A stretch of DNA of 33,198 nucleotides, from positions 1-33,198 of the forward strand of contig JAHCMJ010000011.1 of NCBI GenBank assembly GCA_019192485.1, written 5' to 3'. The DNA comes from Cyclobacteriaceae bacterium HetDA_MAG_MS6 (GTDB lineage: Bacteria > Bacteroidota > Bacteroidia > Cytophagales > Cyclobacteriaceae). Shown here one piece after another: positions 1 to 8,102 of this stretch (positions within the stretch are counted from its first letter, which is position 1; every line of letters starts with the position of its first letter). Under the pieces are notes generated by a model. That model was not told the DNA's origin, ran no database searches, and worked only from the letters and a program-made list of their open reading frames with translations. The translations under genes were made by a program, and so were the position numbers.

Positions 1-4
1 CAAA

Positions 5-949
5 ATGCCGAAAGAAAAAGTATTGATTACCGGTGGAGCTGGATTTCTAGGATCTCACCTCTCTGACCGCTTTCTAAAAGAAGGTTATCATGTAGTGGCC
101 ATGGACAACCTACTAACTGGTAGTTTGGACAATATTGAGCATTTGATGGGAGAGAAGGATTTTGAATTTCATCATCACGATGTGTCGAAATTCGTTCATG
201 TTTCTGGAAATGTAAAATATATCTTACATTTTGCCTCCCCAGCCAGCCCAATAGATTACCTCAAAATGCCTATCCAGACGATGAAGGTAGGCTCGTTAGG
301 AACGTTGAACTGTTTAGGGCTGGCTAAAGACAAAGGGGCCAGAATTTTAGTCGCTTCGACATCTGAAGTGTATGGCGACCCCTTGGTTCATCCACAAAAA
401 GAAGACTATTGGGGCAATGTCAACCCTGTAGGACCACGCGGTGTATATGACGAGGCCAAACGTTTTCAAGAAGCACTAACTATGGGCTATCATACTTTTC
501 ATGGTCTTGAAACCAGAATTGTGAGGATATTCAACACCTTTGGTCCTAGAATGCGATTGGATGATGGTCGTGTGCTACCTGCTTTTATTTCTCAAGCTTT
601 AAGGGGTGAAGACCTTACAGCATTTGGAGATGGATCGCAAACAAGATCTTTCACCTATGTCGATGATTTGGTAGAGGGTATTTACAGGTTACTTCTCAGT
701 GATTACGCTCAGCCAGTAAACATTGGTAATCCGCAAGAGATCACTATAAAAGAATTTGGTGAAGAAATATTGAGGTTAACAGGGAGCAAGTCAAAAATCA
801 CCTATCATCCATTGCCAAAAGATGATCCTAAACAGCGCAAGCCGGACATCACGCTAGCGAAAGAGGTGCTGAACTGGGAACCAAAATTTACCCGGGCAAA
901 GGGGCTGGAGCCTACTTTGGAGTATTTTAAGAAGAAGGTCAAGGTTTGA
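5..949 (+). CDS. UDP-glucuronate decarboxylase-like NAD-dependent epimerase/dehydratase (UXS family)
   Basis: N-terminal [10 protein letters not shown] Rossmann motif; [64 protein letters not shown], typical of UDP-xylose synthases. Confidence 0.9.
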   Translation: MPKEKVLITGGAGFLGSHLSDRFLKEGYHVVAMDNLLTGSLDNIEHLMGEKDFEFHHHDVSKFVHVSGNVKYILHFASPASPIDYLKMPIQTMKVGSLGTLNCLGLAKDKGARILVASTSEVYGDPLVHPQKEDYWGNVNPVGPRGVYDEAKRFQEALTMGYHTFHGLETRIVRIFNTFGPRMRLDDGRVLPAFISQALRGEDLTAFGDGSQTRSFTYVDDLVEGIYRLLLSDYAQPVNIGNPQEITIKEFGEEILRLTGSKSKITYHPLPKDDPKQRKPDITLAKEVLNWEPKFTRAKGLEPTLEYFKKKVKV

Positions 950-1006
950 TTCAAAAGCCCTGTCCCAAGAGATTTAATTACTGATGTTACGCATCCTTAC
1001 GATTGG

Positions 1007-1109
1007 CATTAATTGGTCTTTCGCAAAAACACCACAAATTCCCCTTCTCGAAGGGGTGTAGGGGTAGGTTTAAGTCAAAAAAATAGTTTTTGTGTAAGAC
1101 CAGTTAATT
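1007..1109. repeat. 103-bp imperfect palindrome (MITE-like) enclosing a GC-rich hairpin
   Basis: Arm 1007-1030 cattaattggtctttcgcaaaaac matches the reverse complement of arm 1086-1109 gtttttgtgtaagaccagttaatt at 20/24 positions; the spacer holds ccccttctcgaagggg (1041-1056). Confidence 0.6.
1036..1071 (+). repeat. GC-rich palindromic repeat family A, copy 1
   Basis: aaattccccttctcgaaggggtgtaggggtaggttt; shares the layout aaattCCCCTCCnnnGGAGGGGtaggggtgggtt with the other copies. Confidence 0.7.
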
Positions 1110-1121
1110 ATTGAAAAAACC

Positions 1122-2375
1122 ATGAATTATAGAGTAGGAGTCATCGGACTAGGTTATGTAGGCCTACCCCTCGCTGTAGAGACTGGCAAGAAGTACCCAA
1201 CCATTGGATTTGATATCAATCAATCTAGGATCGATGAATTGTGTAATGGAAAGGACTCAACACTAGAGGTCGAGCCTGAGGAGTTAGCTCTGGCTGAAAA
1301 ACTTAGTTTCACTGCTAATATTGACGACCTAAAAGGATGCAATTTTTATGTCGTTACGGTGCCCACACCCGTAGACCATCATAAAAATCCTGATTTAACG
1401 CCACTAAAAAAAGCCTCCCAGGCTATTGCCAGAGTTCTATCACCTGGTGATATTGTGGTGTACGAGTCAACCGTCTTCCCAGGCTGCACTGAGGAAGAGT
1501 GCGTCCCTGTCCTTGAGGAGTTTTCTGGTCTTAAGTATAACCAGGATTTCTTTTGCGGCTATTCGCCGGAGCGGATCAACCCGGGAGACAAAGCACACCG
1601 GATTTATGACATCAAAAAAGTGACCAGCGGGAGTAACCAAGAAACTGCTGAGATAGTTAATGATTTTTACAAGTCCTTCATCACGGCAGGTACACATCTT
1701 GCAACTTCTATTAAGGTTGCGGAAGCAGCCAAGGTGATCGAAAATGCCCAGCGTGATATTAATATCGCCTTCGTCAATGAGCTTTCCATGATTTTCAATA
1801 AAATGGACATCGACACATTGGAGGTTTTAGAAGCAGCAGGGACCAAATGGAATTTTTTACCTTTCAAACCTGGGCTGGTTGGCGGCCATTGCATAGGTGT
1901 AGATCCTTTTTACTTAACGCATAAGGCTTCTAGCCTGGGATACCATCCACGGGTGATCCTTTCCGGGAGAGAGATCAACGATGGTATGGGGGCGGAAGTT
2001 ACCAAAAGGGTCATTAAGCTTTTAGCCGAAAAGAAGAAGTTGACCAGTGATTGTAGAGTATTGATTTTAGGATTCACTTTTAAGGAAAATTGTCCCGATG
2101 TTCGTAACACCAGGGTAATTGATATCGTGGAGGAATTTAGACAGTTTGGCATCGAAACAGATGTTTTTGATCCTAATGCGGATTCCGAGGCTACGAAATC
2201 AGAATATCATATTGATCTCCTCCCCAAAATTGAAAGAAAGTACGAAGCAATTGTTTTGGCAGTTTCCCATGTTAACTTTGCCGACTTGAATTGGAAGCAG
2301 TTAAGAGTAGAAACCCAGGTCATTTTTGATGTCAAAGGATTTCTTCCTCCCGATCTGGTAGATGGTCGACTGTGA
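1122..2375 (+). CDS. Nucleotide sugar dehydrogenase (UDP-N-acetylhexosamine/UDP-sugar 6-dehydrogenase, WbpO/TviB type)
   Basis: GVIGLGYVGLPLA; VYESTVFPGCTEEECVPVLE; FCGYSPERINPGDKAHRI; KPGLVGGHCIGVDPFYLTHKA. Confidence 0.93.
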   Translation: MNYRVGVIGLGYVGLPLAVETGKKYPTIGFDINQSRIDELCNGKDSTLEVEPEELALAEKLSFTANIDDLKGCNFYVVTVPTPVDHHKNPDLTPLKKASQAIARVLSPGDIVVYESTVFPGCTEEECVPVLEEFSGLKYNQDFFCGYSPERINPGDKAHRIYDIKKVTSGSNQETAEIVNDFYKSFITAGTHLATSIKVAEAAKVIENAQRDINIAFVNELSMIFNKMDIDTLEVLEAAGTKWNFLPFKPGLVGGHCIGVDPFYLTHKASSLGYHPRVILSGREINDGMGAEVTKRVIKLLAEKKKLTSDCRVLILGFTFKENCPDVRNTRVIDIVEEFRQFGIETDVFDPNADSEATKSEYHIDLLPKIERKYEAIVLAVSHVNFADLNWKQLRVETQVIFDVKGFLPPDLVDGRL

Positions 2376-2399
2376 TCTATATCATAAAAACTTTTTGCT

Positions 2400-3017
2400 T
2401 TGAGAGACGAAAACATCATTCCGCATGATCATGCCATTAAGCTAGACGATCGGGTCAAGCTGGGGGGACATCTGCCAAAACTGATCTGGTTTACTGGTCT
2501 TTCAGGGTCCGGCAAGTCAACACTGGCTGGCGCATTCGAAGTTGAGCTGTATAAGCTTGGTTATCGTACCTATATCCTGGATGGTGATAACGTTCGATCA
2601 GGACTGAATCAGGATCTAACATTCTCTGAAAAAGATAGAACAGAAAATATTCGTAGAATCGCCGAAGTCTCCAAGTTGTTTGTGGATGCGGGTATCGTTG
2701 TATTAACAGCGTTTATATCTCCTTTTGCAGAGGACCGGAAACAAGCTCGTGATCTGGTCGGTTCCAAAAACTTTGCAGAGATATTTGTCGATTGCCCTCT
2801 GGAGGTCTGTGAAGCCCGTGATGTAAAAGGATTATACAAAAAAGCCAGAGCCGGTGAAATCCCAAACTTTACTGGAATTAGTTCGCCATTCGAAGAGCCG
2901 ATTGACCCCGATGTCCATGTCAAGACGCATGAAGAAAGCCTTGAAGAAAGCCTTAGTAAACTTAAAAGTATAATTCTTCCTAAACTTGCACCTTCATTCC
3001 CTCCGGGGAGGGTCTAG
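2400..3017 (+). CDS. cysC: Adenylylsulfate kinase (TTG start as given in the ORF track)
   Basis: [19 protein letters not shown]-loop; [45 protein letters not shown]-terminus is read from a repeat (APSFPPGRV). Confidence 0.92.
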   Translation: MRDENIIPHDHAIKLDDRVKLGGHLPKLIWFTGLSGSGKSTLAGAFEVELYKLGYRTYILDGDNVRSGLNQDLTFSEKDRTENIRRIAEVSKLFVDAGIVVLTAFISPFAEDRKQARDLVGSKNFAEIFVDCPLEVCEARDVKGLYKKARAGEIPNFTGISSPFEEPIDPDVHVKTHEESLEESLSKLKSIILPKLAPSFPPGRV

Positions 3018-3026
3018 AGATAGGGT
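2995..3026 (+). repeat. GC-rich palindromic repeat family A, copy 2 (encodes the CysC C-terminus)
   Basis: cattccctccggggagggtctagagatagggt; perfect ccctcc-gg-ggaggg stem at 2999-3012. Confidence 0.55.
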
Positions 3027-3051
3027 CCTGTAAAATTCTTTTGTCCTAATC

Positions 3052-3954
3052 ATGAATTACAATCTTACGCACTTAAAGGAACTTGAAGCTGAGTCCATCT
3101 ATATTCTCAGGGAGGTATTTGCTCAATTTGAAAACCCTAGTATCTTATTTTCCGGAGGAAAGGATTCGATTGTGGTTACCCACCTGGCCAGAAAGGCATT
3201 CCATCCGGCCAAGATCCCCTTTCCGCTGGTGCATATCGACACGGGGCACAATTTTCCTGAGACTATCGCTTTCAGAGACAATCTAGTTGAAGAACTAGGG
3301 GCCAAACTGATCGTAGGATCCGTTCAAAAATCCATCGACGAAGGTAGAGCTGCTGAGGAAAAAGGGAAGAATGCCAGTAGGAATGCTATTCAAACTATTA
3401 CACTACTGGATACCATCGAAGAAAATCAGTTTGATGCCTGTATAGGGGGTGCCAGGAGAGACGAAGAAAAAGCAAGAGCGAAAGAGCGCTTCTTTTCGCA
3501 CCGAGACGAATTTGGTCAATGGGATCCTAAAAACCAACGTCCGGAGTTATGGAATCTTTTCAACGGCAAGCACCATCATGGCGAGCACTTCCGCGTGTTT
3601 CCTTTGAGCAATTGGACTGAGATGGATGTTTGGCAGTATATCCTAGCTGAAAACATCGCTATTCCGTCATTGTACTTTGCCCATGAACGTCAAGTCATAT
3701 GGAGAAGCAATACCTGGTTGCCAGTATCCGATTTTATCCAAATTGGAGAACAAGATGAGGTAGTAACCAAACAGCTGCGATTTCGAACCCTGGGAGATAT
3801 TACCATTACCGGAGGCATTGAGTCGGATGCTGATACTCTGGCCAAAATCGTAGAAGAAGTCGCTTCTGCGAGACAAACCGAACGCGGCAATCGTGAAGAT
3901 GACAAAAGGTCCGAGACCGCCATGGAGGACAGAAAGAAAGAGGGATATTTTTAG
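3052..3954 (+). CDS. cysD: Sulfate adenylyltransferase subunit 2
   Basis: FSGGKDSIVVTHLARKAF PP-loop; PFPLVHIDTGHNFPETIAFRD; GGARRDEEKARAKERFFSHRDEFGQWDPKNQRPELWNLFNG. Confidence 0.95.
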   Translation: MNYNLTHLKELEAESIYILREVFAQFENPSILFSGGKDSIVVTHLARKAFHPAKIPFPLVHIDTGHNFPETIAFRDNLVEELGAKLIVGSVQKSIDEGRAAEEKGKNASRNAIQTITLLDTIEENQFDACIGGARRDEEKARAKERFFSHRDEFGQWDPKNQRPELWNLFNGKHHHGEHFRVFPLSNWTEMDVWQYILAENIAIPSLYFAHERQVIWRSNTWLPVSDFIQIGEQDEVVTKQLRFRTLGDITITGGIESDADTLAKIVEEVASARQTERGNREDDKRSETAMEDRKKEGYF

Positions 3955-4010
3955 AACAAGGGTCATTAGGACTTAGGCATTGGGTTCGAATAGTCTGAAA
4001 TAGAATAATT

Positions 4011-4367
4011 ATGAGAAAGTTTAAGGATTTGGAAATATGGCAATTGGGGAAAAAGCTTGCCATTGATATTTACAAATTGACCAACAGTATGCCTAAAGAG
4101 GAGGTCTATGGGATGACCTCTCAAATGCGTAGAGCAGCGGTATCTATTCCATCCAATATTTCGGAGGGCTGCAGTCGAAGGTCTAACAAGGAGTTTGCTC
4201 ACTATTTGGAAATATCATTAGGGTCATCTTTTGAGCTGGAGACGCAATTGATCATCACCGCTGAGATAGGTTTCCTCCATGACGGGGAGGTACAAGGATT
4301 AATAGGCGAAATCAACTTAATGCAAAAAAAGATTAATTCGTTCGTCACAACAGTAAGAAAACTTTGA
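4011..4367 (+). CDS. Four-helix bundle protein (S23 / 23S rRNA intervening-sequence protein family)
   Basis: FKDLEIWQLGKKLAIDIYKLT; YGMTSQMRRAAVSIPSNISEGCSRRSNKEFAHYLEISLGSSFELETQL is the family signature. Confidence 0.93.
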   Translation: MRKFKDLEIWQLGKKLAIDIYKLTNSMPKEEVYGMTSQMRRAAVSIPSNISEGCSRRSNKEFAHYLEISLGSSFELETQLIITAEIGFLHDGEVQGLIGEINLMQKKINSFVTTVRKL

Positions 4368-4368
4368 C

Positions 4369-5688
4369 ATGACAGACTCACCTAAAGCCCAAAGCCCAAA
4401 GCCCGATACCCAAAAGCCAAAAGCTAACGCCAATCACTATCTCGACATGGAATTGCTTCGCTTTACTACAGCTGGAAGCGTGGATGACGGTAAAAGTACG
4501 TTGATTGGAAGATTACTTTATGATTCCAAATCCATTTTTGAAGACCAGATAGAGCAGGTCAAACAATCCAGTGAAAGAAAGGGATTGACACACACCGACT
4601 TAGCGCTTTTAACCGATGGCTTAAAAGACGAACGCGAACAGGGAATTACTATCGACGTTGCCTATCGATATTTTGCTACACCGAAACGAAAGTTTATTAT
4701 AGCAGATACACCTGGTCATATTCAATATACTAGAAATATGGTGACCGGGGCTTCTACCGCAAATGTTGCCTTGATACTAGTAGATGCACGAAACGGCGTG
4801 GTAGAGCAAACCTGTAGACATTCGATCATCGCCGCACTCCTACAAATTCCACATGTGGTAGTCTGCGTGAATAAGATGGACCTCGTTGATTACAAGCAAG
4901 AAGTATTTGATCAGATCAAAACGGATTATGAACAATTTGCTTCCAAGCTTGATGTGAAAGATGTCCGATTTATTCCAATCAGTGCATTGAATGGTGATAA
5001 TGTGGTCAATCGCAGCGAAAAGATGACCTGGTATGAAGGGTCAACCCTACTGTACACTTTAGAAAACATCCATATCGGCAGTGATCACAATCATATCGAT
5101 TGCCGATTCCCAGTCCAGACAGTCATCCGACCAAAAAACGATGCGTACCATGATTACCGCGGTTATGCTGGCAGAATTGCAGGAGGCGTCTTTAAGCCTG
5201 GCGATTCAGTGACAGTGCTACCATCTGGATTTACCTCAAAGGTGAAAACTATCGAAACTTTCGAAGGCCCTCTTGAAGAAGCTTTTGCACCTATGTCAGT
5301 TACATTGACCCTCGAGGACAATATTGATGTGAGTAGGGGAGATATGATTGTTCGGGACAACAATCAGCCCAATCCGACACAGGATGTGGAGGTTATGTTA
5401 TGTTGGCTCAATAATAAAGGACCGATGCCACGGTCGAAATATACAATTAGGCATACTACTTCAGAAATGAAAAGTATGATCAAAGAAATTCGTTACAAAT
5501 TAGACATCAGTACTTTGCACCGTAACGAGGAAGATAAGAATATTGGAATGAATGATATCTGCAGGGTGAGTCTCAGAACGACCAAACCAATACTCTCAGA
5601 TTCGTATCGCAAAAACCGTCAAACAGGTAGTATTATTTTAGTAGACGACGCCACAAATGAGACTGTCGCAGCCGGGATGATTATTTGA
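4369..5688 (+). CDS. cysN: Sulfate adenylyltransferase subunit 1 (GTPase)
   Basis: LDMELLRFTTAGSVDDGKSTLIGRLLYDSK; ERGITIDVAYRYF-type switch region (DEREQGITIDVAYRYFATPKRKFIIADTPGH); N-terminal about 20 aa are low-complexity and repeat-encoded. Confidence 0.95.
   Translation: MTDSPKAQSPKPDTQKPKANANHYLDMELLRFTTAGSVDDGKSTLIGRLLYDSKSIFEDQIEQVKQSSERKGLTHTDLALLTDGLKDEREQGITIDVAYRYFATPKRKFIIADTPGHIQYTRNMVTGASTANVALILVDARNGVVEQTCRHSIIAALLQIPHVVVCVNKMDLVDYKQEVFDQIKTDYEQFASKLDVKDVRFIPISALNGDNVVNRSEKMTWYEGSTLLYTLENIHIGSDHNHIDCRFPVQTVIRPKNDAYHDYRGYAGRIAGGVFKPGDSVTVLPSGFTSKVKTIETFEGPLEEAFAPMSVTLTLEDNIDVSRGDMIVRDNNQPNPTQDVEVMLCWLNNKGPMPRSKYTIRHTTSEMKSMIKEIRYKLDISTLHRNEEDKNIGMNDICRVSLRTTKPILSDSYRKNRQTGSIILVDDATNETVAAGMII
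4381..4430 (+). repeat. Low-complexity cccaaagc-type repeat translated as the CysN N-terminal extension
   Basis: cctaaagcccaaagcccaaagcccgatacccaaaagccaaaagctaacgcc; reverse complement resembles ggcttttggcattagg-type sequences at 3963-3988, 31160 and 32414. Confidence 0.5.
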
Positions 5689-5710
5689 TTTCCAAGTGAT
5701 TGCCTTGCTT

Positions 5711-5760
5711 TTCCTTCTCGGAGGGGCAGGGCCTGCCAGTCGGCAGACATGGGTGGGTTT
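5711..5760 (+). repeat. GC-rich palindromic repeat family A, long form, copy 3
   Basis: ttccttctcggaggggcagggcctgccagtcggcagacatgggtgggttt; near inverted match of 6265-6320. Confidence 0.75.
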
Positions 5761-5853
5761 AAAATTGTGATAGCTATCCTCCAAGAAGTGGGAATTTAGC
5801 TCAGTATATCCAGACTGACCTTTAAATGAAAATTTAAGAAACTTGCAACATCC

Positions 5854-5886
5854 AAATTCCCCTCCTGGGAGGGGTAGGGGTGGGTT
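5854..5886 (+). repeat. GC-rich palindromic repeat family A, short form, copy 4
   Basis: aaattcccctcctgggaggggtaggggtgggtt. Confidence 0.75.
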
Positions 5887-5898
5887 AATAGAAGAGAT

Positions 5899-7251
5899 AT
5901 GAAAAGAAAAATAATCCCCTACAATCCGCAACTAAGAGCATTGGCCAAAAAACTCCGTCAAAACATGACCTTATCAGAAGTTTTACTTTGGGATCAACTC
6001 AAGCAAAAAAAAATCAAAGGATTCGATTTTGATCGTCAGAGACCCATTGACGAATTCATAGTTGACTTCTACTGCAAAGATTTAATGTTGGCGATTGAAG
6101 TCGATGGAGGCAGTCATAATCACGAAGAGGAGCATCAATATGATAAAAAGCGTCAGCAAAGACTGGAAAGTCTTGGGGTACATTTCTTGAGATTTGATGA
6201 CAGGGAGGTTAAGAAAGATATTGATAATGTTATTCGCACTATTGAAATCTGGATTGAGAATAACAAACCCACCCTTGTCCGCCGGCAGGCAGGCCCTACC
6301 CCTCCCAGGAGGGGAGCAAATACTGAAATAGACATAGCCCCCTCAAAAGCAAAGTTATCTGAGCATTCAGGCACAAAATTCGACTCCTCTAAGGAGAGCT
6401 TGGTGTATGGTAGACCAGTTAATCCCATGAATAGCAAGACAGCGCACTTTACAGCCTCGAATCCCCTCCTGAGAGGGGTAGAGGTGGGTTCTTTAGACCT
6501 ACAGGACCTCCTGGAGACAGCAAAAAAGGCGGCTTTATCAGCCTCAAAACAGATTTTGAAGATTTACAACTCAGGAGATTTTTCAATAGAAGCCAAAGCT
6601 GATAACTCTCCTTTGACATTGGCAGATAAAGCTTCGCATGAAGCCATTGTAAAGATTTTGGAGGGAACTAATCTTCCTGTTTTAAGCGAGGAAGGAGCTT
6701 CTATCCCGTTCGAAGAAAGAAAAGATTGGGAATATTTCTGGATGATTGACCCGCTAGATGGCACAAAGGAATTTATCAAAAAAAACGGGGAGTTCACGGT
6801 AAACATTGCATTGATTCACCACCAGAAGCCAGTATTAGGTGTAGTAAATACTCCTGTTCTCAACGAGATGCACTGGGCCACCCAAGGACAAGGAGCCTTT
6901 AAGGATGGAAGTAAAATTCATGTAAACACCTTTGACTATCAAGATATAGACTTGAGGGTAGTAGCATCGAGATCACACTTAAACGCCGACACCGAAGAGT
7001 TCTTGAAGGCCTTGAATAGACCTTACATCGTTTCCAAAGGGAGTTCCTTGAAGCTCTTGATGGTCGCAGAAGGAAGGGCAGACCTTTACCCCAGATACGC
7101 TCCGACGATGGAGTGGGACACTGCCGCAGCGCAGATTATTGTAGAAGAAGCCGGTGGCAAAGTACTTCAAAGAGACTCACAAGACCCTGTTAGATATAAC
7201 AAGCAAGACCTCCTCAATCCTCATTTTCTGGTTACCGGCAATTCACTTTAG
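5899..7251 (+). CDS. Fused ORF: N-terminal DUF559 (Vsr-like endonuclease fold) domain + C-terminal CysQ 3'(2'),5'-bisphosphate nucleotidase
   Basis: N-term LRQNMTLSEVLLWDQLKQKKIKGFDFDRQRPIDEFIVDFYCKDLMLAIEVDGGSH (DUF559); C-term VLSEEGASIPFEERKDWEYFWMIDPLDGTKEFIKKNGEFTVNIALI and EWDTAAAQIIVEEAGG (CysQ/inositol monophosphatase family). The linker is repeat-encoded; ATG at 6427 is a possible independent cysQ start. Confidence 0.88.
   Translation: MKRKIIPYNPQLRALAKKLRQNMTLSEVLLWDQLKQKKIKGFDFDRQRPIDEFIVDFYCKDLMLAIEVDGGSHNHEEEHQYDKKRQQRLESLGVHFLRFDDREVKKDIDNVIRTIEIWIENNKPTLVRRQAGPTPPRRGANTEIDIAPSKAKLSEHSGTKFDSSKESLVYGRPVNPMNSKTAHFTASNPLLRGVEVGSLDLQDLLETAKKAALSASKQILKIYNSGDFSIEAKADNSPLTLADKASHEAIVKILEGTNLPVLSEEGASIPFEERKDWEYFWMIDPLDGTKEFIKKNGEFTVNIALIHHQKPVLGVVNTPVLNEMHWATQGQGAFKDGSKIHVNTFDYQDIDLRVVASRSHLNADTEEFLKALNRPYIVSKGSSLKLLMVAEGRADLYPRYAPTMEWDTAAAQIIVEEAGGKVLQRDSQDPVRYNKQDLLNPHFLVTGNSL
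6265..6320 (-). repeat. GC-rich palindromic repeat family A, long form, inverted copy 5
   Basis: aaacccacccttgtccgccggcaggcaggccctacccctcccaggaggggagcaaa; inverted relative to 5711-5760 and 5854-5886. Confidence 0.75.
6376..6410 (+). repeat. Degenerate family A-like copy
   Basis: aaattcgactcctctaaggagagcttggtgtatgg keeps the aaattc / ctcct..aggag / ggtg layout only. Confidence 0.3.
6459..6490 (+). repeat. GC-rich palindromic repeat family A, copy 6, inside the DUF559-CysQ ORF
   Basis: gaatcccctcctgagaggggtagaggtgggtt, translated as ASNPLLRGVEVGS. Confidence 0.7.
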
Positions 7252-7274
7252 TTATGCACTTCTAATTTTTCTCC

Positions 7275-7307
7275 AAATCCCCTACTAGGAGTGGCTAGAG
7301 TTGGGTT
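7275..7307 (+). repeat. GC-rich palindromic repeat family A, degenerate copy 7
   Basis: aaatcccctactaggagtggctagagttgggtt. Confidence 0.6.
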
Positions 7308-7365
7308 CTCAAAGAAATCTGTTTCGCAAAATACAACTATCTTTAAGATACAACTATTAAAATCA

Positions 7366-7914
7366 ATGATTGCCGGAGTTAAAAAACGATTAATTAAGGT
7401 AGATGAGTATTATCGAATGGCGGAAGTGGGCATCATCAAGCCTGGCGATCATGTTGAGTTGATCAAAGGAGAAATTTTAGAAATGAGCCCTATTGGAAGT
7501 AGACATGCTGGCACTGTTAAAAAGCTGAATAAGTTATTCAACAGGTTATTTGATGATCAAGTTGTAATTGGAATCCAGGACCCGATTCGCGTTGATGAAG
7601 AAAACGAACCTGAACCCGACGTATCCATACTCAGTCCTCGAGAAGACAGTTATACAGGTAATCACCCTACTCCAGAAGATGTCATGGCTGTCATTGAAGT
7701 AGCAGATTCCTCCTACGAATATGATTTTCATGTCAAGTCTGAACTTTATGCAAATGCTGACATTCCAGAATATTGGCTGATCAATCTTGAAAAAAATCGA
7801 ATTGAAGTATATACTTCTCCTGTTTCAGGAAGCTACGGAAAGAAACAAGATTTCTTAAAAGGAGACAAGATTCCATTCTTGGATGCTTTAATTCCGGCGA
7901 GTGATATCATATGA
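7366..7914 (+). CDS. Uma2 family (DUF820) putative endonuclease
   Basis: GDHVELIKGEILEMSPIGSRHAGTVKKL; DPIRVDEENEPEPDVSIL; VIEVADSSYEYDFHVKSELYANADIPEYWLINLEKNRIEVY. The ORF track starts at 7291 inside a repeat; MIAG at 7366 is a more plausible start. Confidence 0.88.
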   Translation: MIAGVKKRLIKVDEYYRMAEVGIIKPGDHVELIKGEILEMSPIGSRHAGTVKKLNKLFNRLFDDQVVIGIQDPIRVDEENEPEPDVSILSPREDSYTGNHPTPEDVMAVIEVADSSYEYDFHVKSELYANADIPEYWLINLEKNRIEVYTSPVSGSYGKKQDFLKGDKIPFLDALIPASDII

Positions 7915-7969
7915 TCTCTGCCTAAGTGTAAGAACAATGCAAGCGAGCCTGGAGGGTGTCTCAAAAGAC

Positions 7970-8053
7970 GTCATTTCGACCGTAAAGGAGAAATCCTATG
8001 CTTTTAAGTACCGAATATCAATAATTTGAGATTTCTCGATTCCTCGAAATGAC
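7970..8053. repeat. 84-bp interspersed palindrome
   Basis: gtcatttcga (7970-7979) pairs perfectly with tcgaaatgac (8044-8053); gagaaatc (7988-7995) pairs perfectly with gatttctc (8030-8037). Confidence 0.75.
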
Positions 8054-8078
8054 CGGGCCGCGCAGGCTTGACTTTTGG

Positions 8079-8102
8079 ATCCTTTGTGTCAAGACAAAGG
8101 AT
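8079..8102. repeat. Hairpin H1 (perfect 8-bp stem)
   Basis: ATCCTTTG-tgtcaaga-CAAAGGAT. Confidence 0.6.

Noticed and set aside
1426-2419. Several 60-80 aa ORFs overlapping the dehydrogenase gene on both strands
   Set aside because: Shadow ORFs inside a convincing 417-aa CDS.
5638-5931. 97-aa minus-strand ORF containing KPTHVCRLAGPAPPRRK
   Set aside because: It overlaps cysN's end and the start of the DUF559 ORF; its apparent protein similarity to the DUF559 C-terminus is due to the inverted repeat, not to a gene.
6153-6437. 94-aa minus-strand ORF opposite DUF559-CysQ
   Set aside because: Antisense to a strongly supported CDS and generated by the same repeat sequence.
1036-7307. CRISPR-like array
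   Set aside because: The family-A repeats are irregularly spaced, vary in orientation and length, and have no uniform spacers or cas genes.
7291-7365. Upstream extension of the Uma2 ORF (MARVGFSKKSVSQNTT...)
   Set aside because: The first codons fall in a degenerate family-A repeat and are unlike the family N-terminus; start at 7366 preferred.
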